NCBI GenBank assembly: GCA_902362375.1
Contig: CABIVS010000001.1
Location: 295,820 to 359,819 of the forward strand
Length of the DNA: 64,000 nt
Reading direction: 5' to 3'
DNA from: Bacteroidaceae bacterium
GTDB lineage: Bacteria > Bacteroidota > Bacteroidia > Bacteroidales > Bacteroidaceae
Both the position numbers and the translations under genes were made by a program. The notes below the pieces were generated by a model. The model did no database searches. It was given only the letters and a program-made list of their open reading frames with translations, and was not told the origin of the DNA. Positions 56,001 through 64,000 of this stretch are shown one piece after another (position 1 is the first letter of the stretch; the number at the start of each line of letters is the position of its first letter).

Positions 56001-56422
56001 AAACAGGAGATAAAGTACAAATTAGTGCCGAACTTAAAATAGGTAGTTCTACCGATCCGATTAAAGTACATAATTCCAGCATGTATCGCTACGTATACAA
56101 TGGTATATACTCCGCTCCTCCCAAGAAAGAAGATGCAGAGACAATCAACCCGACTACTAATCTTGGAATGACACAAGATAAATCGAAGGTAATTATATTC
56201 TGTGTAGACGGAAGAACAGATAACGACAGAGGACTTGATTTTTATGAAGCTTATCGTGTCTGCAAAAAGTTGGGGTTATATGATGTAATCCGTTTCGATG
56301 GAGGAGGTTCTACGGTAATGTGGACTTATGAAAATGGTATCGGAAATGTAATCAATCATGTGTCGGATGCGAATGGTGAAAGAAGCTGCATGAACTATCT
56401 GCATGTCAGAGTACTTGAATAA
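53078..56422 (+). CDS. DUF4988-like/GLUG-repeat lipoprotein with NAGPA-type phosphodiester glycosidase domain
   Basis: 1,114 residues. Lipobox IGSC (Cys18) is followed by YDD, a predicted coiled coil (about 25-60, DGIYKDLDQLKEKLNSLQLQ) and a DUF4988-like module to about 300. Residues 305-700 hold GLUG-type repeats (IGGLVGYCEG, MGGLAGVLYG, GGIAGYIE, GGLAGGIN, GGFVGHNAG), probably a beta-helix. The last 390 or so residues are a NAGPA/DUF2233 phosphodiester glycosidase: INTGFFNSHDG, CVDGRTDNDRGLDFYEA and IRFDGGGSTVMW. That family cleaves sugar-1-phosphodiesters, such as GlcNAc from GlcNAc-P-mannose. It is first in an operon with two DUF4988-like paralogues and a GDPD. A surface location is likely. 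Confidence 0.85.
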   Translation: MRNFLLLFLLLMPVIGSCTDDYDDSAAWKDIDGIYKDLDQLKEKLNSLQLQANALSQIVKGGAITSVTEAANGGYVISYKGSDNVEHSFTIATTDQMVSSPIIGIQEEAGTYYWTTTTKGQTTFLLDTNKQKIPVSGSAPQIRVDENGYWVINGQQILDSNQKPIKAEGKTASLITKVEMNDNGTASITLGNGEILSVSTFTLFNVEFKNAGQPAISPIIIEEGTKSLTLNYNIIGKKAAQTLVLITRSDDGVEVKLNSSNKTLAVTFTDDFEEGVTMIMLYDTEDNVLIKPVRFTLPIVENGGIATATDFKAFIDAVTNGGSLRKFKDTEGNVILLNDIDMKDITLTSGVGSKVTSNTTSANTKVVYTIGEQTFNGVFDGKGHSINNLTCTYNLEDGNIAHGLFNSLGSSGIIRNLVVSGNATITGKAPQGAAIGGLVGYCEGSILACTNKINLSFEGTNAANIGVRMGGLAGVLYGNKIGDTTQTNGCINEGNLTCGNIVNTGSGAYSAFNQGGIAGYIEIDEAYIGYAINKGNISAPSGRGGGIVGTLQEGTIENSTNEGLIQDDVNDVFASNSKRYNVKRIGGLAGGINTDKYLKNCINNGNVYSQNGSRAGGFVGHNAGFVQSCTNNGIILSDATADGANKHGAGWACGYSGTKTGTDYITDCHIGGKIGDYSVYKNNPEDAPVATYSNAVRHGAFSKEANNFSNQDEAYYDWQVTEDRELASGIVYKHYSFTNFNQNIYAIEIDMNNPKVTFETVMADEICPNPNGNNNSNNGKILRETLSETCVRRRGEGRNIVVGINTGFFNSHDGFPRGMHIEEGEPVFVNNPYVRSTLTNHVWGFTFFDNRSISFEKRDFTGKLKVGTKEYEYYSVNDTIVRLNGKPSYDANLYTFRYVKEPHPGLTNPIGTKALFIIGKNNQPLKVNSGDFEATITQIIDGRSTTVEAPYVIDKNEWVLQVTGDKANELAQSLKTGDKVQISAELKIGSSTDPIKVHNSSMYRYVYNGIYSAPPKKEDAETINPTTNLGMTQDKSKVIIFCVDGRTDNDRGLDFYEAYRVCKKLGLYDVIRFDGGGSTVMWTYENGIGNVINHVSDANGERSCMNYLHVRVLE

Positions 56423-56452
56423 TGAATCAAACGAATGTTAATCACTGAATAT

Positions 56453-58873
56453 ATGAAAAAGTTTATAAGTATATCATTATTTATATCTGCCTGCTTTCTA
56501 GGAAGTTGTAGTTCTTACGACGACGAACGAATTTGGCAGGACCTCAACGAAATAGAAAAAACGATTGGAGATTATGAAGCTCAAACCGAAACATTGACTG
56601 CACAAATGGCCTCACTGTCCAAAGTGCTCGGAAGTTCGTTTATCACTTTAATCAGTCAGGATGCTGATGGTAACTACATAATATCTTACAGCGACGGTGG
56701 TGGGGAAACCCACACCGTTACCATCGCCACCCAAGGAGATGTTATCAAATTCCCAATCATCACAGCAAAGCAAGATAGTGACGGTAAATTCTACTGGGCA
56801 CAGACTACTGATAAGGGGAAGACTTACACATTCATCCTTGACGGTGACGGAAAGAAATTCCCGATTGGCGGAACGATGCCTGACGTTAAAATAAACGAGA
56901 ATGGTTACTGGAGTGTGAACGGTAGTAGTACCGGTGTATTGGCTAATGATTTAAGTAATATGTTATTCAAATCAGCCTATATCGATGATAAAACAGGAGA
57001 AGCCGTATTTATTCTGGCAGACGGCCAGGAATTGCGGATGAGTTTGCAGGAAGCACTCGGCATCCGCTTCAACAGTCCGGTATACAACGCAGTAACAGAC
57101 TATACCACTCCCGTAAGTATCCCATACGAAATATATGGTACACAGTCGGAAAATGCATATGTAGACTTGTTTACTGCCTACAATATGGAAGTCAAAATAG
57201 ACAAGATCTCTTCCACCCTTATCGCCACCATGAAAGAAGGGGCAACTGAAGGGAATATCCTGTTACTGGCAAGTGCTGGTAATAATACCGTATTGAAACC
57301 GATATACTTCACATATGGTACTGCTATTCTGGACGAACCAATATATCAAGGTCATGTAGGACCTATCCAACTTAAAGGTACACAAATGAATATTGAGATG
57401 CAAATATCTGCGAACATATCCTATCAAGTCAATACAGAAAATGAGTGGATCACCTACAACGGGACCCGCGCACTGGTTACAACCACACATGCTTTCACCA
57501 TTCTGGCCAATGAAACAGGCGACGAACGTACCGGAAAAATAACATTCTCCAACTCGCTGTATAATATTTCTTCAAGCATTGATGTGATACAGGAAGCAAA
57601 AGAAGTGGAAGCTAAGGGAGGAATCAGTACGGCCACTGATTTGGTTAACTTTGCGAAAGCCGTTAATAATGGAACAAATACTTCCCGTTGGCAGAATGAT
57701 GCCGGAGAAGTAGTTTTGCTGAATGACATTGATATGTCATCCGTGACCAGCTGGACACCGATAGGCGACATAGATGCTTCCAACTATACAACTGCCGAAC
57801 CTTACGTTTCCGTACATCCGTTTACCGGAACCTTCAACGGACAAGGTTACGCCATCAAGAATCTGAATTGCAGTGCAGATATAACGAACGGAGGGCTGGC
57901 ATACGGCCTGTTCGGTTCAATAGAAAACGCAACGGTCAAGAATTTGGCTTTAGGAGATGCTGGTACCGCTACTATTTGGATCATGAGTGGAACAGCACCT
58001 AAATATACTGTTATCGCTCCTCTTGTTTGCTTCGCCAAAAATTCAGTAATAGAGGGCTGTACTAACTATTATAATATCGACTTCACAGCCGATAATAAAT
58101 CTGGAGAATTTAACGCACTTTCCGGTCTGGTAGGTGCTATTATAAATACGACGATCGGAGGAGAATCCAAAGCACAAGGTTGTGCCAACAGAGGATTTGT
58201 CCGCACAGGACACATCAGTAATACAGGCAATGGAGGTACGGGCATGCAGACTGCCGGAATCTGCGCCTTCATGGCTAAAGCAGAAGGTGGCAAACTGAAT
58301 TACTGTACTAACTATGGTGATATTAGTTGTCCGAGTGGAAGAACAGGCGGAATTGTAGCAACACTGATGTATGGCAACATTTACAACTGCGACAATAGAG
58401 GAACCATCGAAGATGATAAGGTAGGACAATTCGAAGGTAAAGAAGCGAGCATAACCTACAATTACAAACGTATGGGTGGAATTGTGGGAGGTACGGATGA
58501 CCTGAAAACGAAACCAGAATGTACAGTAGAGTCCTGCACAAATTATGGAAATGTCATGACTCACCTAAGTGTCCGCACCGGAGGTATCATCGGTCACTCC
58601 AACATACAGATTATCGGCTGTGTAAACAAAGGGGCTGTTCTGGGAGATGTATTTACCGAAGGAAATGGAACCAACAGACATGGTCCGGGGTGGTTATGTG
58701 GTTATTCGGGTGCTTCTACCGCAACCTGGACTAATTGCAAAGCTTGTGTATGCGGAGGTTATGTCGGTGATTACAGCAAGTATAAGGACGATCCCACTTC
58801 TGCACCGGATGCCACCAACGAGAATGCATTCTGCCATGCAAACCAGAATTTCGATCCCAGTATTAATTTCTAA
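56453..58873 (+). CDS. DUF4988-like lipoprotein with BACON-like and GLUG repeats
   Basis: 806 residues from the Met at 56453, which begins a signal peptide with lipobox LGSC (Cys19) then SYDDER. Order: coiled coil (about 25-60), DUF4988-like module (60-300; DADGNYIISYSDGGGE, KINENGYWSVNG), a BACON-like Ig domain (about 305-390; NTENEWITYNGTRALVTT), and GLUG-type repeats to the end (LSGLVGAI, TGGIVATLM, MGGIVGGTDD, TGGIIGHSN). No catalytic domain is visible. It lacks the phosphodiester glycosidase domain of the gene before, so it is probably a binding or scaffold protein for the same glycan. Confidence 0.8.
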   Translation: MKKFISISLFISACFLGSCSSYDDERIWQDLNEIEKTIGDYEAQTETLTAQMASLSKVLGSSFITLISQDADGNYIISYSDGGGETHTVTIATQGDVIKFPIITAKQDSDGKFYWAQTTDKGKTYTFILDGDGKKFPIGGTMPDVKINENGYWSVNGSSTGVLANDLSNMLFKSAYIDDKTGEAVFILADGQELRMSLQEALGIRFNSPVYNAVTDYTTPVSIPYEIYGTQSENAYVDLFTAYNMEVKIDKISSTLIATMKEGATEGNILLLASAGNNTVLKPIYFTYGTAILDEPIYQGHVGPIQLKGTQMNIEMQISANISYQVNTENEWITYNGTRALVTTTHAFTILANETGDERTGKITFSNSLYNISSSIDVIQEAKEVEAKGGISTATDLVNFAKAVNNGTNTSRWQNDAGEVVLLNDIDMSSVTSWTPIGDIDASNYTTAEPYVSVHPFTGTFNGQGYAIKNLNCSADITNGGLAYGLFGSIENATVKNLALGDAGTATIWIMSGTAPKYTVIAPLVCFAKNSVIEGCTNYYNIDFTADNKSGEFNALSGLVGAIINTTIGGESKAQGCANRGFVRTGHISNTGNGGTGMQTAGICAFMAKAEGGKLNYCTNYGDISCPSGRTGGIVATLMYGNIYNCDNRGTIEDDKVGQFEGKEASITYNYKRMGGIVGGTDDLKTKPECTVESCTNYGNVMTHLSVRTGGIIGHSNIQIIGCVNKGAVLGDVFTEGNGTNRHGPGWLCGYSGASTATWTNCKACVCGGYVGDYSKYKDDPTSAPDATNENAFCHANQNFDPSINF

Positions 58874-58885
58874 AAGACACAAGAT

Positions 58886-59767
58886 ATGAAAAGAATATAT
58901 TTTTTCTGTTCGTTGCTTCTTTCCCTCCTGCTAACCAGTTGTGGGGATTATGACGACTCCGCGATTCAGAATAAGCTCAATGATTTCAAAGAACGAATAA
59001 CTGCTCTTCAAACAAAAGCGAATAAACTCAACGAAGATATTTCAAAGCTGAGATATCTGACGGAAGGAAATGTTATCACCTCCGTTACCCGGAACTCGGA
59101 TGGACAATATGTCATTACCTACAAAGATAGCAATAATGAAGAAAAAGCAGTCGTCGTAGCAACCCAGGAAGATGTAATAGAAGCTCCGATACTAGGTGTA
59201 CGCCTCAGCGATGATGACCAATTGTATTATTGGACTACAACCATTGACAATGAAACAAACTGGCTCACTGATGATGCCGGGAAAAAAGTCCCAGTCTGCG
59301 GCTATACCCCCGAAATGGGGGTAAACGCCGACGGTTACTGGACAGTCAACGGTGAAATCCTTAAAGATAGCAAAGGCACTCCTATTACAGCTACCACCGA
59401 CGCGACTGCCATTTTTAAGAGTATATCCAAAACTGACGATGGATATCTCAATATCACATTGGGCAACGGAGAAACCCTTACATTGGAAGTATTCAACTCA
59501 CTGAATCTCAAGTTGAAAGCTGAAGCGGTTACCAAGGTGACTGACCTTTCCAGTCCTCTGAAAATTGAATATGAAGTGACGGGAACATCAGCAGGAGACG
59601 CGATAATTACTATTGCTCAGGCAGTAAACGTTAAAGCAACACTCGACAAAGAGACTCATACTCTTACAGTGACATTCGAGAATGATTTTGACGAAGGCCA
59701 TGTCATCATCACAGCCTACGATCTTCAACATCTTGTGCTTCGCCCTCTTTTATTCAAAAAGAATTAA
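58886..59767 (+). CDS. Short DUF4988-like lipoprotein
   Basis: 293 residues: lipobox LTSC (Cys19) then GDYDDSA, a coiled coil (about 25-58, KLNDFKERITALQTKANKL) and one DUF4988-like module (ITSVTRNSDGQYVITYKD, VNADGYWTVNGEIL, LNITLGNGETLTLEV). It equals the N-terminal module of the two preceding proteins with no added domain, ending shortly after the module. The conserved coiled coil suggests these three proteins may assemble with one another, homo- or heterotypically; this is inference. Confidence 0.8.
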   Translation: MKRIYFFCSLLLSLLLTSCGDYDDSAIQNKLNDFKERITALQTKANKLNEDISKLRYLTEGNVITSVTRNSDGQYVITYKDSNNEEKAVVVATQEDVIEAPILGVRLSDDDQLYYWTTTIDNETNWLTDDAGKKVPVCGYTPEMGVNADGYWTVNGEILKDSKGTPITATTDATAIFKSISKTDDGYLNITLGNGETLTLEVFNSLNLKLKAEAVTKVTDLSSPLKIEYEVTGTSAGDAIITIAQAVNVKATLDKETHTLTVTFENDFDEGHVIITAYDLQHLVLRPLLFKKN

Positions 59768-59780
59768 TCCTTAAAATGAT

Positions 59781-60719
59781 ATGAATATGAAAAAAAGAAT
59801 TTTATTCGCCGGACTTCTGCTCTTGCTGACTCTAAGCACTTTTGCAGCTACTCCTGTCACTTCGGGCAAGACACATGCGCAAAAGATAGTAGAAGCCATC
59901 CACAACCCGAAAACAGACTATGTAGTAGTAGTGTCTCACCGGGGAGACTGGAGGGATTACCCGGAAAACTCGATCCCCGCCATTGAATCAATTATCCGAA
60001 TGGGAGTTGATGTTATGGAACTGGATCTGAAGCTAACAGCCGACAGTGTACTTGTCCTCTGCCACGACGGTACCATTGACCGGACTACTACAGGAAAAGG
60101 CAGAGTCAGCGACGTACCTTACGATTATATCAAAAACTGTTTCCTGAAAACTGGACATAACTGCCCTACCAAATACAAGATGCCGACTTTAAAAGAAGCA
60201 TTGGCTGTTTGCAAAGACCGTATAGTGGTTAATATAGACCAAGGGTATCAATATTATGATTTAGTGATGGCTATTACAGAAGAACTGGGAGTCACAGAAC
60301 AAATCCTGATTAAAGGCAAAAAACCGGTAGATTTTGTAGATGCACAGACAAAGAAGTATAAGCATGCTATGATGTACATGCCCATTATTGATATTAACAA
60401 ACCAAGCGGACAGGAATTATTCCGCCAATATATGGACAAGAAAATCGTCCCTTTGGCTTATGAAGTATGCTGGCAACAAGAAACTCCAGAAGTAAGAAAA
60501 TGTATGAAGGATATCCTTGCCCAAGGTTCCAAAATCTGGGTAAACACCCTTTGGCCCTCGCTCTGCGGAGGTGAAGAAGCTGGTATATACGATGACTACG
60601 CTTTTGAACACGGGGCAGAAGTTTACCAAAAGGTGCTAGATTTCGGTACATCCATCATACAAACCGACCGACCAGAGTTATTAATCAGCTACCTGAAGAA
60701 AATCGGACGCCACGATTAG
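59781..60719 (+). CDS. Glycerophosphodiester phosphodiesterase, exported
   Basis: 312 residues (Met at 59781 or 59787). A signal peptide ends STFAA. GDPD motifs: VVSHRGDWRDYPENSIPAIE with His-Arg and the Glu, MELDLKLTADSVLVLCHDGTIDRTT (Glu, Asp and His), and a later IIQTDRPELL. The family hydrolyses glycerophosphodiesters to glycerol-3-phosphate and an alcohol, with Ca2+ or Mg2+. Together with the NAGPA domain two genes upstream, it points to a phosphodiester-containing substrate. It starts 13 bp after the previous gene. Confidence 0.9.
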   Translation: MNMKKRILFAGLLLLLTLSTFAATPVTSGKTHAQKIVEAIHNPKTDYVVVVSHRGDWRDYPENSIPAIESIIRMGVDVMELDLKLTADSVLVLCHDGTIDRTTTGKGRVSDVPYDYIKNCFLKTGHNCPTKYKMPTLKEALAVCKDRIVVNIDQGYQYYDLVMAITEELGVTEQILIKGKKPVDFVDAQTKKYKHAMMYMPIIDINKPSGQELFRQYMDKKIVPLAYEVCWQQETPEVRKCMKDILAQGSKIWVNTLWPSLCGGEEAGIYDDYAFEHGAEVYQKVLDFGTSIIQTDRPELLISYLKKIGRHD

Positions 60720-60758
60720 CCTCTCGAAGTTATTACTCTATTTATCAGATAAAGAAAC

Positions 60759-60800
60759 ATGAGAAATTTTATATTGCTCCTTCTGACTTCACTATATTAA
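60759..60800 (+). pseudogene. Possible signal-peptide relic (13-codon frame)
   Basis: ATG AGA AAT TTT opens a 13-codon frame reading MRNFILLLLTSLY before TAA. It closely matches the first residues MRNFLLLFLLLMP of the lipoprotein at 53078, also at DNA level (first 12 bases identical). It may be the remains of a lost lipoprotein gene between the GDPD and FecR genes, or chance. Confidence 0.25.
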
Positions 60801-60943
60801 ATAAAAACAAGTGCTTATGAATATGAGATCAGATTAAGAATACGAATCTATCCCCAATAGAATATCTTATTCGGAAATAATCAACATAATATACTCACAG
60901 ATAAAGAAAAAAAATGCATTTTTGTACTTTAAACAAATACGCT

Positions 60944-61930
60944 ATGAAGATAACTAACGACATATTAAAAGATTATTTCTACGATAAGTGTTCTCACGAG
61001 GAAGAAATAGAAATCCAAAAGTGGTTGACAGAAAATGACAATAACCTGATGGACCAGAGTTTCCGTGAGATTATCTCTGAAATTCAAATAGAGGACCGTG
61101 AGTTATCTCAAAAAGCCTTTCAGAAATTTCAAAAAGCTATTCAACCCAAACAGGTTCGCATACTACGCCCAAGGCTTCAGCACTCAATCCGCTGGATGCA
61201 GCGTGTAGCAGCCGTCCTTTTTATACCACTTTTGTTTTTAGCCGGATATTTACTTCTTGACAAGAAGGCAAATACACACTGGAATGATATCACCGTACCA
61301 CACGGTATGCATCAAACACTCACTCTTTCGGATGGAACGAAGCTCCACGTCAATTCAGGCACGCGGGTTATTTATCCTTCCGACTTCACAGAAGATAAAA
61401 GAGAAATCTTTGTCAGTGGAGAACTCTTTGCCGATGTGGCAAAGGACCCGGACAAGCCTTTTATCATTTCTGCCGGTGACGTCCATGTGCAGGTACTGGG
61501 TACAAAGTTCAATCTCCGTGCCTACGAGAATATTGAGACGGTAGAAGTCGCACTCGTAGAAGGTTCGGTACTGTTCAAAACTCCGACTCATCCTAATGAG
61601 ATTCTGAAAAAAGGAGAAATGATCCAGTACAACCGTGCCTCACAGAAAATTGTTCGTGAAACATTCCTTGCCAATCTGTACAAGTGTCCGTCAAAAAGCG
61701 AAGGATTCTATTTCAGTAATCTTCCCCTTAGTGATATTGTGAAGGAACTGGAATATTATTTCGATACCAGAATCATCATATTAGATCAAAAGTTAAGCGA
61801 CAACACGTACATTGCTTATTTCACTAACGGGGAAACTCTTGACGAGATTTTATCCAATCTCAATACAGACGGACAAATGTCCATAACCCGGAGTCAGGAA
61901 GTAATCATGATTACTTCTGCAACTCCATAA
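60944..61930 (+). CDS. FecR-type anti-sigma factor
   Basis: 328 residues from the Met at 60944. The frame has an earlier Met at 60914, but MKITNDILKDYFYDKC is the usual start. A cytoplasmic N-terminal domain (1-85) is followed by one membrane segment (VAAVLFIPLLFLAGYLLL), a FecR domain with DGTKLHVNSGTRVIYPSDF and VEGSVLFKT, and a C-terminal DUF4974-like part ending ILSNLNTDGQMSITRSQE. It should hold the ECF sigma factor until the SusC downstream signals substrate binding through its STN domain. Confidence 0.93.
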   Translation: MKITNDILKDYFYDKCSHEEEIEIQKWLTENDNNLMDQSFREIISEIQIEDRELSQKAFQKFQKAIQPKQVRILRPRLQHSIRWMQRVAAVLFIPLLFLAGYLLLDKKANTHWNDITVPHGMHQTLTLSDGTKLHVNSGTRVIYPSDFTEDKREIFVSGELFADVAKDPDKPFIISAGDVHVQVLGTKFNLRAYENIETVEVALVEGSVLFKTPTHPNEILKKGEMIQYNRASQKIVRETFLANLYKCPSKSEGFYFSNLPLSDIVKELEYYFDTRIIILDQKLSDNTYIAYFTNGETLDEILSNLNTDGQMSITRSQEVIMITSATP

Positions 61931-61953
61931 ATTTAGCAGTAGTATAACCTGAT

Positions 61954-64000
61954 ATGAAGCAAACTAATATTTATAAAAAATATATATCGACAATCTGGTT
62001 TGCTTGTGTGATGATATTTTTCTCTCAACCTATTCTAGCACAAGACATAACCTTACAATTAAAGAATGTTACTGTAAAAGAAGCGATAGAAGCTTTACAT
62101 AAGACCAAGAATTATTCAGTTGTAATCAATTCTTCCGAGATCAACATGAGTAAGAAGGTGTCAATCAATGCCAATAATGCGCCTATCAAGGTCGTTTTGG
62201 ATCTGATATTCGTGGGACAGAATGTTAGCTATACCATCAACGGACATAGCATCATCATCAGTAAAAAGTCCGATACCAGCCAGCAAAAGTCCGATGAGAA
62301 AAAGAAGCAGACAATCACTGGGGTTGTCTATGACGAAGAAGGAAATCCCGTTATCGGTGCTTCGGTGATGAACAAAGAAACCGCACAGGGAGCAATTACC
62401 GACTTGGATGGAAAGTTTTCCCTGGAGACTTCCATTCCTTCGACTATTGATATTTCGTATGTAGGCTATGAGGTAGCGACAGTTCATGTAAAAGACGGTC
62501 AGACTAAGACAATCCGTCTGGTACCTTCCAGTCTGATGATTGACGAAGTAGTTGTAGTGGGCTATGGTAGCCAACGCAAAAGTAATCTGACAGGTGCTGT
62601 ATCCACCATTTCAAGCAAAGAACTGAACAACCGCCCGGTAGTATCTGCCGCCAATGCATTACAAGGAGCCGATCCGTCTGTAAATCTGACTTTCGGCACC
62701 GGTTCTCCCGAGTCCGGCTATTCATTAAACATTCGCGGAGGGATCTCTGTCAATGGCGGTACGCCATTAGTACTTTGCGACGGTGTAGAAGTTCCGCTGA
62801 ACCAAGTCAATGCAAATGACATCGAGTCGATTTCCGTATTGAAAGATGCATCTTCATGTGCCATTTATGGAGCAAAGGCCTCTGCAGGTGTGGTACTTAT
62901 CACCACCAAATCGGGAAGTGCTGCAACAAAAGGAAAAGCCAAAATCAGCTACAACGGTCGATTTGGATGGACACAGAACACGACTTCCACTGATTTTATC
63001 CGTACCGGATACGATTATGTCACTTTCGCCAACAAGTTCTACCATGCATACAATGGCGTGAATATGTACTTGTACGAAGATGAAGAGCTCCAGAAACTCT
63101 ATGACCGCCGGAATGATATGACTGAGAATCCGGAACGTCCATGGGTGGAAATCGGAGAAGACGGGAAATATTATTATTATGGAAATACGGACTGGTATGG
63201 ATACTTCTACAATCGTACCCGCCCACAGATGGAACACAATGTCTCTATCACCGGAGGTGGCGAAAAGGTGAATTACTATATCAGTGGACGTTACTACCAG
63301 CAATATGGTATGTTCAACATCGACAAAGACCTTTATAAGGATTATTCATTCCGTGCCAAAATGGATGCTCAACTAAACAAATGGATCAAATGGTCGACAA
63401 ATATCGGACTGGATAATAACAATTACAATTATAACGGTACTTCCAACTACGCAATGACTATTGCCCGCCTGGAATCAAATATCAGTCCCTCATTCGTCCC
63501 CTTCAATCCGGATGGAACGATTGTGCAATATACTAACCAACTTTATGCCAACTCTCCCTTGGGAGCCGGTGACGGCGGATACCTAACGTCACGAAGAGGT
63601 CATAACAGCAAATCCAGAACACTCTTGTCCGTTGTCAATCAGATTGACATTACGTTACTACAGGGACTGACTCTGACCGCCAACTACAGTTACCAACAAA
63701 GAAAGCAATTGTACCGTTATCGCAACAATTCATTTGAGTATTCACGCAGTCAGGGAGTGACGCAAACTTTCACTTCCGGAAGTATCTTTAATAATTATGA
63801 GGAAGACGAATCTTTCCCTGTTACTCACATGTTGAACTATTATGCAACATTTGAACATTCATGGGCAAAGAAACACAATCTTAAAATAGTGGCAGGTAGC
63901 CAGTATGAGACTTACCGCAATGTCAACAAAAACACTTCTATGACTAACCTGTCCAATGATAACCTCGACTCCTTCTCGGCAGTAACTCCTGAAAGTGTAC
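61954..64000 (+). CDS. SusC-like TonB-dependent transporter with STN signalling domain, 3' end beyond window
   Basis: An ATG at 61954, 23 bp after FecR, opens a frame still open at 64000 (682 codons). Signal peptide ends PILAQ; STN domain covers about 30-105 (VTVKEAIEALHKTKNYSVVI to GHSIIISKK); CarboxypepD_reg about 115-190 (ITGVVYDEEGNPVIGASV); then DEVVVVGYGSQRK, and the plug with LVLCDGVEVP and SISVLKDASSCAIYGAKA. The STN domain is the part that contacts FecR, so this transporter both imports substrate and triggers the ECF sigma switch. A SusD gene is expected just past the right edge. Confidence 0.93.
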   Translation, partial: MKQTNIYKKYISTIWFACVMIFFSQPILAQDITLQLKNVTVKEAIEALHKTKNYSVVINSSEINMSKKVSINANNAPIKVVLDLIFVGQNVSYTINGHSIIISKKSDTSQQKSDEKKKQTITGVVYDEEGNPVIGASVMNKETAQGAITDLDGKFSLETSIPSTIDISYVGYEVATVHVKDGQTKTIRLVPSSLMIDEVVVVGYGSQRKSNLTGAVSTISSKELNNRPVVSAANALQGADPSVNLTFGTGSPESGYSLNIRGGISVNGGTPLVLCDGVEVPLNQVNANDIESISVLKDASSCAIYGAKASAGVVLITTKSGSAATKGKAKISYNGRFGWTQNTTSTDFIRTGYDYVTFANKFYHAYNGVNMYLYEDEELQKLYDRRNDMTENPERPWVEIGEDGKYYYYGNTDWYGYFYNRTRPQMEHNVSITGGGEKVNYYISGRYYQQYGMFNIDKDLYKDYSFRAKMDAQLNKWIKWSTNIGLDNNNYNYNGTSNYAMTIARLESNISPSFVPFNPDGTIVQYTNQLYANSPLGAGDGGYLTSRRGHNSKSRTLLSVVNQIDITLLQGLTLTANYSYQQRKQLYRYRNNSFEYSRSQGVTQTFTSGSIFNNYEEDESFPVTHMLNYYATFEHSWAKKHNLKIVAGSQYETYRNVNKNTSMTNLSNDNLDSFSAVTPESV

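Noticed and set aside
58043..58564. 173-codon minus-strand frame rich in Cys, Ser and Thr
   Set aside because: Antisense to the GLUG repeats of the second DUF4988-like protein; reflects repeat codon usage.

Overview
The window looks like a chromosomal segment of a gut Bacteroides (Bacteroidota). Evidence: three SusC/SusD-type loci, many SPII lipoproteins, -7 promoter boxes of the form TANNTTTG, a Bacteroidetes-type HU-like protein, and an ECF-sigma/FecR pair next to a SusC with an STN domain. The species cannot be fixed from the sequence alone; the enzyme set resembles the B. ovatus/B. xylanisolvens group. I saw no rRNA, tRNA, CRISPR array, transposase or phage gene.

Region 1 (1-17.6 kb, minus strand) is a complex-xylan type polysaccharide utilization locus (PUL). 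It holds the 5' end of a SusC-like gene at the left edge, a SusD/SusC pair, four GH43 enzymes (one with a CBM6-like domain), a GH97 and a GH3 beta-xylosidase-like enzyme. Candidate transcripts are GH3 alone, GH43-GH97-GH43-GH43, and GH43-SusC-SusD-(SusC-like). Their upstream regions share AATGTTACAT-like sites. A lone AAA_14/DUF4143 ATPase (17.8-19.0 kb) follows.

Region 2 (19.1-24.5 kb) is a minus-strand operon of aldo-keto reductase, COG3618 lactonase, FucP-like permease and zinc dehydrogenase, with a divergent LacI regulator. Gene order and families match the L-galactose to D-tagaturonate pathway known from Bacteroides vulgatus. L-galactose is a side-chain sugar of corn-type glucuronoarabinoxylan, so it fits beside region 1. 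Housekeeping genes follow: an FKBP lipoprotein, glycyl-tRNA synthetase and an HU-like protein.

Region 3 (27.5-52.1 kb, plus strand) is the most unusual part. It encodes an XylR/AraC-type regulator, an alpha/beta-hydrolase lipoprotein, a tandem-barrel lipoprotein, SusC, SusD, a second tandem-barrel lipoprotein with a C-terminal binding module, GH20, a divergent GH32-like protein, a sugar MFS permease, NagA, NagB, four exported Gfo/Idh/MocA oxidoreductases, an ApbE-like FMN transferase and a small membrane protein. The two barrel lipoproteins carry motifs that by eye resemble GH56 hyaluronidases, a mainly animal and venom family. Four promoters here share one architecture: CGTTTTTTGA, a CG-initiated half-site exactly 21 bp later, and a TANNTTTG box exactly 55 bp after the motif start. 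The likely logic is surface cleavage and import of an N-acetylhexosamine-containing glycan, trimming by GH20, GH32-like and oxidoreductase enzymes, and GlcNAc-6-P catabolism by NagA/NagB.

Region 4 (52.2-64.0 kb) is an ECF-sigma-controlled PUL that runs off the right edge. A minus-strand sigma factor is followed by three paralogous DUF4988-like lipoproteins (the first ending in an NAGPA-type phosphodiester glycosidase domain), a glycerophosphodiester phosphodiesterase, a FecR anti-sigma factor and an STN-containing SusC. Two different phosphodiester-cleaving enzymes suggest a phosphodiester-linked glycan as substrate.
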